From NCBI GenBank assembly GCA_016987375.1, contig PJRA01000524.1, positions 1,269,259-1,333,258 on the forward strand: a stretch of 64,000 nt of DNA, given 5' to 3'. Shown here one piece after another: positions 1 to 11,319 of the stretch. Source of the DNA: Brachionus koreanus. Taxonomy: Eukaryota; Rotifera; Eurotatoria; Ploima; Brachionidae. A program made the position numbers and the translations under genes. Numbering within the stretch: position 1 is the stretch's first letter; the number at the start of each line of letters is the position of its first letter. The notes under the pieces were generated by a model. That model saw only the letters and a program-made list of their open reading frames with translations. It was not told where the DNA came from and searched no databases.

Positions 1-851
1 ATATTATGTCAATTATGTCAATAAGTATTTATCAATTGGATCAAAACTGATTTAATTTTGTAAAAAGCATTTATTCATCATATTTTTTTAATTAAATTAA
101 TATTTAAAAAAAAACAAACTATTATAATCTTACAAATTATTATCATTTTTAAAGGAAATTTTAAAATCCAAAAAAATTTATATTATATTTATTGAAAAAT
201 CTTTTCAAGAGATTTGAGGATACACAAATTTTTGGTGCTTCTAGTGTTATATTAAATATTTTAAAAAAATCAATTTTAATTATTATTCCCTTATTTTGTT
301 CACTTAATTTAAAAAAGATATTTTGCATATTCATACATGATTTAATCAAAATAATCTGTGTTTTTATGCCAAAAAATTATTGTATTTTTTTTTTCTAGAA
401 CAATAAAATTTTAACTTCGAATTTTTTTTTATTCTTTAAAATTATTTTTAAGATATTATTTCATTAGGAATTTAATCTGCCGATATTCTTATTCTTATTC
501 TTCTATTTTTTCTCTTCTGTATGAATACTCTTTAGTAATTGTATTTATGCTAATATTTCCAGTTTCTGAGCCTCTAAAGACTTGAGACTTTGACATAATG
601 GAATAGCTTTGATGGATTTAAAACTAATTTATCAATTTTAAAAAATGAAATAAAATTTGAAAAAAATATTTTTATTTTGATAAATTGAAAAAATCTAAGC
701 AAAAAACTACGAAAGACAAAAAATAAAATTTTTCATCTAACATCAACGTTGTATGCTTTGAACCTATTTGTAAATTTTGTCTCTAGCCAAGTTAATCGCT
801 AAGCTTTTTTTCAAATTCATCATTTAATTAATAATTAATTGTGCATGTTGC
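1..851. other. Non-coding AT-rich stretch
   Basis: No supported gene. The only structure recognised is the end of a short TTAA-type element near 160-250 (listed separately) and, at about 645-815, sequence that is duplicated downstream of the second Cys/Pro gene at about 2310-2450. The short open frames at 161-398 overlap the repeat and have no coding character. Confidence 0.6.
160..250 (-). repeat. End of a piggyBac-like MITE (TTAACACTAGAAGCACC family)
   Basis: Read on the minus strand, the segment starts with TAACACTAGAAGCACCAAA, runs through TATCCTCA and continues into a stretch ending GATTTTTCAATAAAT. The same order of blocks is seen at 63905-64000 on the plus strand, and the terminal block recurs at 46843. 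The TTAA expected at the tip is degraded here to TTAT. The element probably runs off the left edge of the window. Confidence 0.5.
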
Positions 852-1109
852 TTAGAAAAATCTTGCACATGGATTTCCACATCTTGGAGCACATGGTGTA
901 ACAATAGGTCTTGGGATAACTAGTGGAGCAACAAATCTTTGAGCACAAGGACTACATGTTGGAACTACTGGTCGAGCACAAGGACTACATGTTGGAATTA
1001 CTGGTCGAGCACATGGGCTGCATCTTGGAACAGCACATGGACTAGCAAATGAAGAAGCAACTGGAAGAGTGGCCCAAGAAGTGGTCAATGGAGAAAATCC
1101 GCAGGACAT
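852..1109 (-). CDS. Small Cys/Pro-rich repeat protein (85 aa), unknown function
   Basis: Single-exon frame of 85 residues beginning MSCGF. It is rich in Cys, Pro and Ala and contains a tandem 11-residue repeat of the form CSPCARPVIPT; in DNA this is a 33-base repeat at 941-1006 with a decayed third copy after it. The start is the first ATG after a TATAAATA box about 85 bases upstream. The protein at 2719-3309 also begins MSC, has the same TPCAP element and is rich in Pro/Cys, and the two share homologous 3' flanking DNA, so they are local duplicates. There is no signal peptide or known domain. A structural or cross-linked matrix role is a guess from composition only. Confidence 0.6.
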   Translation of the reverse strand: MSCGFSPLTTSWATLPVASSFASPCAVPRCSPCARPVIPTCSPCARPVVPTCSPCAQRFVAPLVIPRPIVTPCAPRCGNPCARFF

Positions 1110-1192
1110 TTTAAAAACTTTTAATTTATCTATTTAAAAAATCAAATCTAAACTAAATTAGTTGCTTGCTTATTTTTTTGCTTTTTATCTTC

Positions 1193-1200
1193 TATTTATA
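1193..1200 (-). promoter_or_regulatory. TATA box (TATAAATA) of the 85-aa gene
   Basis: On the minus strand the octamer TATAAATA lies about 85 bases before the ATG at 1109. The same octamer stands before the paralogue at 2719-3309. In DNA this AT-rich such matches are cheap; the shared position before two duplicated genes is the support. Confidence 0.4.
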
Positions 1201-2718
1201 ATGTATCGCATTCAAAGTTTCATAATAATAAATCTAGTTAATTAGTTACGCGATAGATTCAGCCAGACATCGATAAATTGATGAATCTTAGATATTATTC
1301 AAATTAAACATGAAATGTCAATAGCAATTATTTTAATTTAAATTAAAGGTGTATTTTAATTTTCGATTTAAAGCCTTTTTGACTCAATCATTTCAAATGT
1401 GGGTGTTTAAATTAGAAAAATAATTAGATTAATTTCTCAATAAAATCAAATGTTTTTTTCATTTTTTAATTTTATTAATTAAGTTCCAATTTATGTCCAA
1501 GGTTGGTTTAAAGTCTTTTCAAAGAATAAATTTAAACAAAAATTTTTAGCAAAATTTCTTTTATTTTAAAACAAAAAAATTTTAAAAAATTCGCAGTGAT
1601 TTTCAAATATAAAAAAAATCTGTTTATTCTATCAATTAGGAATTTTTATTAAACACAAGAAATTATTTGCTTTTTTCAAATATAATCATAAATTATTTAT
1701 TAACTAAAGTTAAATACCTTGATAAAATAAAATGCTTCAAATAAAACAAAAAAAATATTTGTTTTTTTTTTTGAAGGAGAAGAAGAATGTGTAATTGTTG
1801 ATATTATTATATGTAATTGTAATTGTTTAAAGAAAATTAGAGACTCGATTTATTGGATTCAGGTAAAATATTGAATCATCTGACAACAAGTATTCTACAT
1901 TAAAATTTTACAAAACAAAAAAATGTTGAAAAAATATTTAATAAATATGGACATACTCTCCATCTCTATCATATTTCATTTATTTTTTTGATTGTTTCGA
2001 AGTTTCGTGAACAAATTGAAATATGAATTAAAAATGAAAAGATAATAGGCTATCAAGAGCCTATTTTAAAATTAAGTAAAAAAATTTTAGTTTGCTTAAT
2101 ACATAAAAATGACTAAGATTATTTAACTTGCAAAATTCCAAATTAGTACAGATTCAAAGCATTCAAATCAACATTACATTCAATCAGAGAAACATTAAAT
2201 ACTAGATCATATTCGATGCAATTATTATCATTTAGGAAAAATAGTTAAATTTATTTTTTTTTCAAATATTTAGATTTGATATTAAAAATGATAAAAAATA
2301 ATAAATTTATGTATTTTTTATTTAAATTTTGAAAAGATTAAAGCAAAAAATTATGAGAAATCTAAAATTGAAATTTTTCATTTAACATCAAAAGTTTTGA
2401 ATCTATTTCTGATTTTAGTTTCTGACTAAATCTATCGCTAGTTTCCTTTCAATTTTTTTTGTTAATTATCTAAAAGAGCTAAATAGATTAATTTTTAAAA
2501 AAATCTTACTTTTTTTATAAACAAAAATAATTAATCAAAGTCTCCATAATTTAAAAAAAATTAAAAATATACAAATTTAATTTTTGGCATGAATTGATTA
2601 AGCAATTTTTGTTATCAAAAAAAGTCGGTTTTTTTTTTATTAAATTTTTGTCTATCGAGCTCTTTAGTTTAATTAAAATAATTTAAGTTTAAAAAAATAT
2701 CATTCAAGTCTTTAGAAT
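1201..2718. other. Non-coding AT-rich stretch
   Basis: No supported gene on either strand. The right part, about 2310-2450, is similar to about 645-815: both contain the blocks AATTTTTCAT, AACATCAA and ATCGCTA in the same order. This marks the duplicated 3' flank of the two Cys/Pro-rich genes. Confidence 0.5.
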
Positions 2719-3309
2719 TTAGCAGCATCTTCTCTCACATGATGGTCTGCATCGGCCAGACAATGGAAGAACCAATGGAGCACTGATTGGAACTATTGGT
2801 AATTGAATTGATAATGAAGCAGCATATTGTGGAATGGCTGGTCTTGCATATTGGGAAACTGGAAATTGGCAAGAGACTTGAGAAAGTAATGAACTAGTAT
2901 GTTGTGAAATTGGAAATGAAGTTGGAAATGGTTGAGCACATTGTGAAACTGGAAATTGCATAGAGATTTGGGAAGGCAGTGGACTAGTATATTGTGAAAT
3001 TGGAAATGAAGTTAGAAGTTGTTGAGCATATTGTGAAACTGGAAATTGCATAGAGATTTGGGAAGGCAGTGGACTAGTATATTGTGAAATTGGAAATGAA
3101 GTTGGAAGTGGTTGAGCACATTGGGAAACTAAAGGCTTTTGAAAAGAGCATGGGTGAATCGGCAATGGAGCGGGGCATGTTCTTTGCAATGCACATGGTT
3201 GTGAAATTGGAGCGCAAGGAGTTTTTATTGAAGCAGCAAGTGGAGCTTGTGTCCAAGTGGCGTTAAATGGAATAGATGGCAGTGAAGCAAAGTTGAATCT
3301 GCACGACAT
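2719..3309 (-). CDS. Pro/Ser/Gln-rich repeat protein (196 aa), paralogue of the 85-aa protein
   Basis: Single-exon frame starting MSCRF. The N-terminal third has spaced Cys-Pro pairs; the centre consists of three tandem 30-residue repeats built on FPISQYTSPLPSQ and QFPVSQYA; the C-terminus ends in a Cys/Arg cluster (RCRPSCERRCC). It lacks membrane segments or known domains. The start is the first ATG downstream of a TATAAATA box. The shared MSC start, Cys/Pro composition and 3' flank link it to the 852-1109 gene. Regular Tyr/Gln/Pro repeats with terminal cysteines resemble secreted or cuticular structural proteins in general, but no specific family is recognised. Confidence 0.6.
   Translation of the reverse strand: MSCRFNFASLPSIPFNATWTQAPLAASIKTPCAPISQPCALQRTCPAPLPIHPCSFQKPLVSQCAQPLPTSFPISQYTSPLPSQISMQFPVSQYAQQLLTSFPISQYTSPLPSQISMQFPVSQCAQPFPTSFPISQHTSSLLSQVSCQFPVSQYARPAIPQYAASLSIQLPIVPISAPLVLPLSGRCRPSCERRCC
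2851..3120 (-). repeat. Three tandem 90-bp coding repeats
   Basis: Exact 90-base periodicity: the block beginning TTGTGAAACTGGAAATTG starts at 2851 (as TTGGG), 2941 and 3031, and a partial fourth starts at 3121. Each unit encodes 30 residues of the Pro/Ser/Gln-rich protein. The two right-hand copies are nearly identical, which points to recent unequal exchange. Confidence 0.85.
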
Positions 3310-3361
3310 TTTTTAAAAATATATTTATTGCTTTCTTGATTTTTTTTTATTGTTTCAAGAA

Positions 3362-3369
3362 TATTTATA
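3362..3369 (-). promoter_or_regulatory. TATA box (TATAAATA) of the 196-aa gene
   Basis: The octamer TATAAATA on the minus strand lies about 55 bases before the ATG at 3309, matching the arrangement before the paralogue. Confidence 0.4.
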
Positions 3370-4573
3370 AGAAAGCTTCGATTACTCAACAATACTTTTT
3401 CAAATTAGTTACACCACCATAATTGTATTAAAACAAACATTTGTTTTTTTTTAAATTTACCCCATGGTTATTGTTTTAAAAAAAATCAATTCTTTTAATT
3501 AAATCTTTTTGTATCAAGAGACTTTTTGGTTGATATTATCTAAATTGAGAAATATTCTAGCAAAGGTGTTTATTTTTTTTCTTAATTTAACAAAACTCAA
3601 CTTGTTTTTTTATTTTCTTAAACAATCATGTTTAACTTAACAAACATTGCTAGTAAATAAAGGATGACCAAAATTTAGCAGAAAATTAAATTGAAAAATA
3701 AAATTTTTGAACCTTTAAATAAATAAAAAAAATTTTTATTTAAATTTGATTGCGTACTAGAAAGAAAAAATTTTGAAAATTTACTTTGCATCATTTAGAA
3801 AAGACAAACAAAAATTCAACATATATTCTAAATGCTTTTGTAGACTTAAATTTATGTGTCCAAGCTAAAATAAATAATCTAAATTTTGTTCGGTAAATGA
3901 TGAAAATTTTCGCTTCTTTTCAAGAAACAAAAGACTTTAAGCTTATCATAATTATTTAATAAAATTCTTTTAATAAAAATTTAAACAAATATTTTCGTTT
4001 TATTTATTTTCAAATTTTTATTTAATTTTGAATAAAAAAAATCAAGTGCTAAATTTAATACCCATTTTAGTTATCTATATCATGTCATAAAAACCTTGGT
4101 AACCATTTTTAAATTTAAGAAAATAAATGAGTTATTTAATTCAAGCTAATTTCCATATTAAATTTCATTGTGAGCAACATTGATGTCTTTGAAATGATAA
4201 ACGACGCTTTAGATTAACAAAACTTAGCTTTAAATTAATTTTGAAATTTTCTTTATAATTATATTAATATTTTTGAATTATTCTAAACTGCGCTTATAGC
4301 CAAAAATGATTTAAGAAGCCAAGCTCTCGCTCAATGCTTTCTTTATAAATACTCAAACTAAATGCTTTTTAAATTTTAGACCATAATAATTTTTAAAAAA
4401 AACTTTTTAGATTTTCAAAAATCTATCAAATTTTTTATGATAATTTAAAAAATTTTCTTCTGAATCATTTTGGCACACGTTTTAAAGACGAAAATTTAAA
4501 AGACCACTTTGGACACAATAAATCTAGCTGATTGTTTACTTTTTAAGATAGATAAAATCGGCTTATTTAAAAA
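3370..4573. other. Non-coding stretch upstream of the kinase gene
   Basis: AT-rich sequence with frequent stops in all frames. Nothing recognisable was seen apart from being the 5' flank of the TBK1-like gene. Confidence 0.5.
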
Positions 4574-7500
4574 ATGGTAGATGACCACCTTAGCAGTTTC
4601 AAAAATTTCGCTTGGGGAAAGACCGATGTGATCGGAGCTGGTGCGACTAGTTTGGTCTACAAGGCCATTTGTCAAGTAAAGCTGACAAAAGTTTTTTGAA
4701 AATTTAAAAAAAAATATTTTAGGAGTCAGGAAACTATTTTGCAGTAAAAGTTTTCAATGATCAGGCAAAACTAAGGTCCAACACGATCCAATCTAGGGAG
4801 CTTGATTTATTGCAAAGAATAAACCATGAAAATGTGGTAAAGCTGATTGACAAAGATGAACAGGTTGGGTTTATTGGCCACTTGACCATGAAAATTTAAT
4901 TTTTTATTTAAAGACTACTCACAGATATTCTTTGAAACTTATTGTTATGGAGTATTGTAATGGAGGAAGCTTGGCAACATTAATTGAAGAGCCTGAAAAC
5001 ATATTTGGTCTTCAACAGAAAGAATTTTTGCTTGTCTTAAAACACATAAGTAAAACTAAAAATAAAACTAAAAATTTATTTTAATTTAATTCAAATTAGC
5101 ATGTGGTATGAATGAACTACACAAGTTAAAAATCGTTCACCGAGACATAAAACCAAATAATATATTGCTACAAATTTTGCCAACTGGTGAACATGTATAT
5201 AAATTGTCTGATTTTGGAGCCGCCCGTCAAGTAGAAATGGAAGATGATCAATTTACTTCGATTTGTGGTACCGAAGAGTACCTATTTCCGGGTAATTTTG
5301 AATTTAAAATTTTTGAAATTAAATAATTTAACTTCACAAAAAGATGTGTACGAAAGAGCACTGATAAATAAAAATGTTCACAGGACTTTTCGGGCAGGAA
5401 TAGATCTTTGGAGTACTGGTGTCACTCTTTATCATGTAGCTACTGGCATGCTTCCTTTTAGACCCATCGGTGGCAGACATAATAGAGAAACTATGTATGA
5501 TTTTTATTTTTAAATTTTAAAGTTTTTGATTATCTAAAAAAATTTCAGGATCAAAATAACTCGAGATAAGCCCACTGGATTCATTTCTGGAGTGCAAAAT
5601 CAAATCGATGGGCAAATTGAATATTCTGATAGACTACCCGAGACTTGTCAACTATCAAAGTAAGAAAATTTTCAATTTTTTAAATTAATTTTACTAAATA
5701 AACAAAAAATTTAAAGAGTTTATAAAAATATATTTATTAAAATTTAAATTTTTTTATAGAAAATTGCAAGAACTTCTGATTCCAATGTTGGCTGGCTTGA
5801 TGGAAAACAATTATGATCTAATGCTATCATTTGATAAATTTTTTGAGATTTCTAGTTACATTTATAATTTGACCTTTGTTAACGTGATGAATTTGGATAC
5901 GTGTCAAATAATTGAGCTTCCATTTGAAAGAAATGAAAAGTAAAATATTTGGGATAATTTGGAATAATTGTTAATTTTTTTTAAAACTGAAGACTTTCTG
6001 ATTTAAAGCAGAAGATTGCACTTGAAACAAAAATAGAGCCGAGCAGTCAATTGATAATTTACAATAATTTATTAGTTGATACTTTGGTAAATAAAACCCA
6101 GACAATAGACACTTTTCCAATAATGGACAAAGAACATCCATGCATTTTGTTTTCTCTTGATCGAAGTTTGAGCTGTGATAACCTTGAAATCATAAAATCA
6201 AGTAAAATAACTAGAAAATTTATTTTGAAAAAAATTTTTAAAAATCATAAACAACTCAGTTCCGAGTATTAGATGTAAGCAAAAGCCCAAATCTACTGCG
6301 GAAATATTTGCCTGGTCTAAAGAAACATGCGGATCTATTTTTTACATAAAAAGAGAAATTTATTTGGTAACAACAATAATTGAGCTTTTAAAATTATCTG
6401 CAATTTCTTTTAAGTAAAATTTTGAATTTTTAGATTTTTATATTTGAAAATATAATCTAATTTAGATCGTACATGCCTGAAATGAAATTAAAAAATCAAA
6501 ATTTGTTGCACAGTTTCAAGTCCACTTTGAAAAGTCTCGAGACAAAAATTGGCATAATGGACAAATTGGACGATTGTTTACACAAATTAAATTTAAGTTT
6601 GAAAACAACACCAAACGACTGCTCGTATTTGGACATAAAAAATGATCTAAAAAAAGTAGAATGAAATGAAAGAAAATTTTTTTTTTTTATTAATTTTCTC
6701 TCCTCAAGTACAAGGATGAAATTTCAATTTATGAAAGCGAAATAAATTGTTTGACTGACAAAATAAATGAGAATCAAAATTTTGAATTTTTAGTACAAAA
6801 CTCTTCATTGACTCAAAAATGGTAAACTTGAACAAAAGTTAAATTAATTTTATATTAATTATTAAACAAAATGAAGGCGAAATGAAACCGATGCCTATGC
6901 TAAAACAGCCAAAAAAATACACGAAGAATTTTTGATTAAAAAAAAAGAGCTTCGCTACAAAAGTGATCAGGAAAAATTTGAAAATAGCAAATTTACCGAA
7001 TTTAAAATAAATAACATAATAAGAACTAGAGATGAAGCAACTAAGCTCTATCAAGAAGTAATAATTGTCCGGTTCTATGATTTTTACCTAAAATTTGAAA
7101 AATGGATGAGCGATTTGATCAAATTGCACAATGACATTATGAGCGTTCAGCAGAAATTGATTGAATGCGACAAAGCCATTACTGCACCATTTGAACGCAT
7201 TGATTCTTCGCTGGATTTCAAAATAAACAACATACTGGAGCTGATTGTTATTAAAAGCAATGACAACAATTCAAGTGCGTCAATGGTGAAACAGCTAAAT
7301 TTTTCGCCGGATACTCCAATAACCACTTTGTCATCGGGCGCCTCTAAAGGCGATTCATATGACTCGAAAATTTCCTCGGACAAAGATGACAATAACAATG
7401 GCAAATACACAAACATAAATGTTGACTGTTTGGTCACCACAATCAGGGACTTTAAGCTACAAGCTGCTGAAATAGAAAAAATACTTGACGACAATTCTTC

Positions 7501-7639
7501 TTTGCTCAAATAGTAAGCTAAAATAGCAGAAAAAAATTTTTTTTCATTTTAACTAAGCTTTTTGAATTCAATTTATAGCTTACAAGAACAGATATATGTG
7601 AATCAAGTGAAAAATAGTTCGTCCGATGTCAAGAATTAG
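4574..7639 (+). CDS. TBK1: TBK1 / IKK-epsilon-like serine/threonine kinase
   Basis: Innate-immunity and autophagy kinase of the IKK-related family. Exons start 4574-4675, 4723-4863, 4914-5049 and 5100-5291, with further exons from 5344, about 5548, 5760, about 5993, 6260, 6474, 6709 and 6877, and a last exon 7579-7639; introns are about 45-70 bases. The kinase domain has a glycine loop (GAGATSLVY), AVK lysine about residue 43, catalytic HRD about 140-142, DFG about 164-166, and the activation-loop sequence [13 protein letters not shown], which keeps the serine matching human TBK1 Ser172. A ubiquitin-like segment follows ([11 protein letters not shown], then [12 protein letters not shown]), then long coiled-coil helices as in the TBK1 scaffold/dimerisation domain. 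The C-terminal adaptor-binding region is short. TBK1 and IKK-epsilon cannot be told apart here; invertebrates usually have one gene. Kinase identity is very secure; some 3' exon borders are less certain. Confidence 0.93.
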
Positions 7640-9149
7640 ATGTCAAATGTTTCTTGTTTTTCTTTTAAAAAAAAATATATAAAACTTAATCAAAATAAAT
7701 AATTTTCGAGCAAATATTCAAAGCTAATGTAATAATGTAAACTTCAAGAGTGTGTACTCGAGAATTTTAGGCTATTTTTAAATTTTTTTTCCTATTTAAG
7801 CTATTTATTTACAAAACTTTCGTCTTAGAATGCAAAATAACTTTGTTTTCTTTTTTTATTTTATTTTTTTCCTTTTTTTTAAAAAAAACAAAACATTTGT
7901 TCTCATATTTTTAGTTTTTATTGTTTGAATAAAATTAATTTAAAAAAAAAATTTAAATTTTAATAATTTGAAAGTTAATAAAAATTAAAAAGATTAGTTT
8001 TTAAAATTCTTGAAAAATTATTCATAGAAATTAAATAGAAATAATAACTTTTTTTGGCATCTTGAAGTTGACGATCAGTTAAAAATATCATTTCAATTCA
8101 AAGAGTTTATCTTAAGATTCTATAATTAGTCTTTAATTTAATCTAAAAAGTTTTAATGTAACACGGTTAACATGCTATGCAAATTTAAGAAATAAATAAT
8201 TTTTGAAAAATACTCTCTCAACCTAAAGATAAGATCAATTTTTAAATAGAAATGTAAATAATAATTTTTGTGAAGTATATTTTTAATCTATTTCAAAAGT
8301 ATTGGTAAACTAGCATTTAGTATTAAATTTTAAAATGAAATTCAAATATCAAATTCTGAAGAATTAATAAATTATCTTGAAAAAATAATTGAATTGATCA
8401 TCGAATTCAAGATGCCCTTTTTTTGTACTTTTGGATTAACATTGTAACAAAGTGTAAATCAAAAGACAAAAGTGATCAAACTTCATTTTGAGTTTTTATT
8501 ATTTTTATAAAGTCATATAATTAGTTATGAAAACACTTCAAATAATTTTTGATGCTTCGCTCATTCACAATAGTTAGCTATTAAAAATATTTTGAAAAGT
8601 CTAAAAAAGTCTTCAAGTTTTTATAAGAAATACGATTAAAAAATTCATAAAAATTAAAAAAAAAAAACGTTTTTCAAAATTCAAATTTTAAAGTTTTAAG
8701 CAATTTTTTTTTATTTTAGAAAATTTGATAATTACTATTTGGGAAAGTTTTTTAAAAATTTTCGGAATAATGTAAAATTATTAATGTTATGTTATTAGTA
8801 ATTTGTAAATTACAGTTTACCAGATTAGAAGTTCTAAACAATGCTTTGGACTTGTTTTAAGAAATCTTATATCCTTATATTTTTTTAATTTTTGATTTTT
8901 AATTTTTTTTGACGATTACTAGCGAACGAATAATCAAAAAAATTTTGATCTAAAGCGTTATAGAAGGCCAAAATCTTCACAAATTAGAATATTGATACTT
9001 TGTTATCAAAAAAAAATTTAAGATCGGGGACAACAGGTAACAGGTGTGTCTCTGTTCAGATTTTTATCTAGGTTTGAAAATATTGCAAAACATTATAACA
9101 CTAGTTAATTTTATATTTTTTTTTCTTAATATAATCAATTTTAATGAAT
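7640..9149. other. Non-coding stretch downstream of the kinase
   Basis: Long homopolymer-rich AT sequence with no supported gene. Nothing recognised before the inverted-repeat element at 9150. Confidence 0.5.
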
Positions 9150-9343
9150 TTAACACTCAAAAGACTGGTGTCAATTTTAAACTTTTTGTGACCGTTCATC
9201 AGATTTCCAAAAATTTCAATTTTATTAAAAAAATTATTTATAGTAACATAATCAGAAAGTTTTAGGTTGATATGATTTAATCTTTATAAGATATATATGA
9301 ATAAAGAAAGTTTGAAATTGTCACCGGTCCTTTGAGTGCTAAA
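9150..9343 (+). mobile_element. TTAA-type MITE, copy 1 (194 bp)
   Basis: Left end TTAACACTCAAAAGACTGG continuing GTGTCAATTTTAAAC. The right end, reverse-complemented, reads TAGCACTCAAAGGACCGG then TGACAATTTCAAAC. The ends are therefore imperfect terminal inverted repeats of about 33 bases. Inside the right end is a block (CTTTCTTTATTC and TATATCTTATAAAG when reversed) that recurs in the copy at 27899-28124, which lies in the opposite orientation. TTAA at the tip suggests a piggyBac-like origin. No coding capacity. Confidence 0.7.
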
Positions 9344-9683
9344 TAATTAAGTGTTAATCAGTCTCTTGAGACATAGACACTAGCTAGTTGATTAACCTTT
9401 ACATCGATAACTATTCTAAAAGAACAATTCTGCTAATAATGTTCAAATGTTCTGAAAATTGCACCACAGCCAAATTAGCCCATTTATTCAATGTTAAAAG
9501 AAAAAATAGATAATTGCACTAAAGCTGATTTTCTACATTTTAGTGCGACCATATGCGTCTGTCAAATCAAAAAATTAAATCTATTACATAGGACTCTACT
9601 TTAAATAAAATAAACTTCATTAAAATTTTTATTAAGAATACTTATGATTTAAAAAAGTTTTAATTTAATCATTCTTAAGAAAG

Positions 9684-10613
9684 CTATTCAAAGTTAATTT
9701 CATTAATAAAATTTAAATCAATTGTTCTGTAAATAGAATAATTCGCAATCTCTAAAATTTGCTTTATTTTTAAGTAAAGGTGTGGATAATCCATCTGAAA
9801 ATTAAAGTCTAATTTTTTACTGCTTCTTGATAGAATTAAAAGTTTCAAGTCTTTAAAAAATATTTTCATCAATTTTGATTTACGATTTGGATAGATCAAT
9901 AAAAGATGACTTAATATTTCAAATTTTGTCAATGAACGAAAATTTTCCACACTAAATAGTATCTGATCAACCAAATCCAGGTCACTGCTATTCAAAAATC
10001 TTAAAGTTTCTTTTAAAATTTTTAAATGATTTTCAATTTCATTTGGACTAAGTTTTTTTTGTCTAACAAGTTCATAAAGAGTTTCACAAACCCATTGGGG
10101 ACTATGATTAGAGGCAAATTCTTCATCGTTAGCATATTGAAACAAAAACTGTGACTTTAAGTACAAGTCGTCTTTTTTTTCATTCTTCTTTTTATCAATT
10201 TTTATTTTATCTGATTGAATATCAATAATTTTTGATTTATTTTCAAAATAATATTTTTTTTCTTGTTGACTTTTTTGCATTTCAACACTGTCTAAATTTG
10301 AATGCGAATTTTTTTCCAAATAACTAATTTCTTTTAAACACATTTCGTATTTTTTTATTGCTTCTTGAGTTTTCAATTCTTGTTGGATTTTTTGATTCTT
10401 AATAGTTTCTAATTCTGACTGTAAAAATTTAATTACTTTTCTTTCCTTTAGTTCACTATTTTTACTCTCACTTATTGTTGATTTCATTATTTGCTCATAC
10501 AATTTAACATTTCTTTTAATTTGTTGAATGACTAAATTAAATTCAATCATTATTTGCCCTTCTAGATTTGGATTTTCAGGAATAGAATAATCAAATATCG
10601 AATCTATTTTCAT
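9684..10613 (-). CDS. Coiled-coil protein of unknown function (309 aa)
   Basis: Single-exon frame from MKIDSIFDYSIPENPN to INEINFE. Residues about 20-150 are rich in Lys, Glu, Gln and Ile with heptad-like spacing, so a long coiled coil is likely. The C-terminal half (about 155-309) is Leu-rich and helical in appearance (ETLYELVRQKKLSPNEIE and similar) and might be a folded helical domain. No signal peptide or membrane segment. Codon use and length make it a real gene, but no family was recognised. It is isolated, over 2 kb from the genes on either side. Confidence 0.7.
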   Translation of the reverse strand: MKIDSIFDYSIPENPNLEGQIMIEFNLVIQQIKRNVKLYEQIMKSTISESKNSELKERKVIKFLQSELETIKNQKIQQELKTQEAIKKYEMCLKEISYLEKNSHSNLDSVEMQKSQQEKKYYFENKSKIIDIQSDKIKIDKKKNEKKDDLYLKSQFLFQYANDEEFASNHSPQWVCETLYELVRQKKLSPNEIENHLKILKETLRFLNSSDLDLVDQILFSVENFRSLTKFEILSHLLLIYPNRKSKLMKIFFKDLKLLILSRSSKKLDFNFQMDYPHLYLKIKQILEIANYSIYRTIDLNFINEINFE

Positions 10614-11319
10614 TCTCTTGTTATTTTTTCAGTTTTAAATCTAAATATTTATAAAAAATTTTTGATTATAAAAGTTTAAATTTCGTTCCTTCTATTTAAT
10701 TTTTTCTGCTTTAGCTTTGGTCTTTCGCTCCTTCAGTGTTTTGTTTATTAAAGTAAGAGAAATAAAATAAAAAAAATTAAAGTTAAATTATACAATTAAA
10801 TAAAAGAAAAAATTAAGTTTCAATTTCTAATTTTCAACTAAAATTATTAAAAAAATATGAGAAAAGGATGATAGTTTTGGCTCACTGTCAATGACCAAAT
10901 TATTATTTAGACTTAGATCAGACTAATAAAACATAGGTGTGATTGATGAAAGTATTCAGAGATGAGTTTTTTAGAACCAAACTCTCATCATACTTCTAAA
11001 ACATTCAATATATTCATTCATAAACAAATCAACAGATTGTGAGTTATTGCTTTATGCCTCCATGATTTTTATGGAAGAATCTTTATAATATTCAGACTCT
11101 TTGCACATTTTTCTTTTATTTTTTCTATCTAAAGTTAAGATTATAATTTTTGACAAAATTTGAAAACTTTTATCTAACTTTTTAATTTGTTCAAATTATT
11201 AAAATTATAAAATTTAATTATTTTACAATTTATTTCCTAAATAAAATTAAATTCTTCAATAAAATGCTCTCTATTTTAAAAGTCCAGTTTTTAAATAATA
11301 ATTTTTATTTAAAAATTAC
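10614..11319. other. Non-coding stretch
   Basis: 5' flank of the coiled-coil gene followed by AT-rich sequence. No gene supported; the region leads into a retrotransposon relic starting about 11320. Confidence 0.45.

Noticed and set aside
161..398. Two overlapping 60-70 codon frames at the left edge
   Set aside because: They fall on a repeat end and have Phe/Ile/Lys composition typical of random AT-rich sequence.
7147..7509. 120-codon minus-strand frame opposite the kinase C-terminal exon
   Set aside because: Shadow of the coding exon; Ser/Leu-rich mirror composition and no own features.
10900..11060. Possible reverse transcriptase fragment (LLYASMIFMEES)
   Set aside because: Only a faint resemblance to the YADD region and no neighbouring motifs in order.
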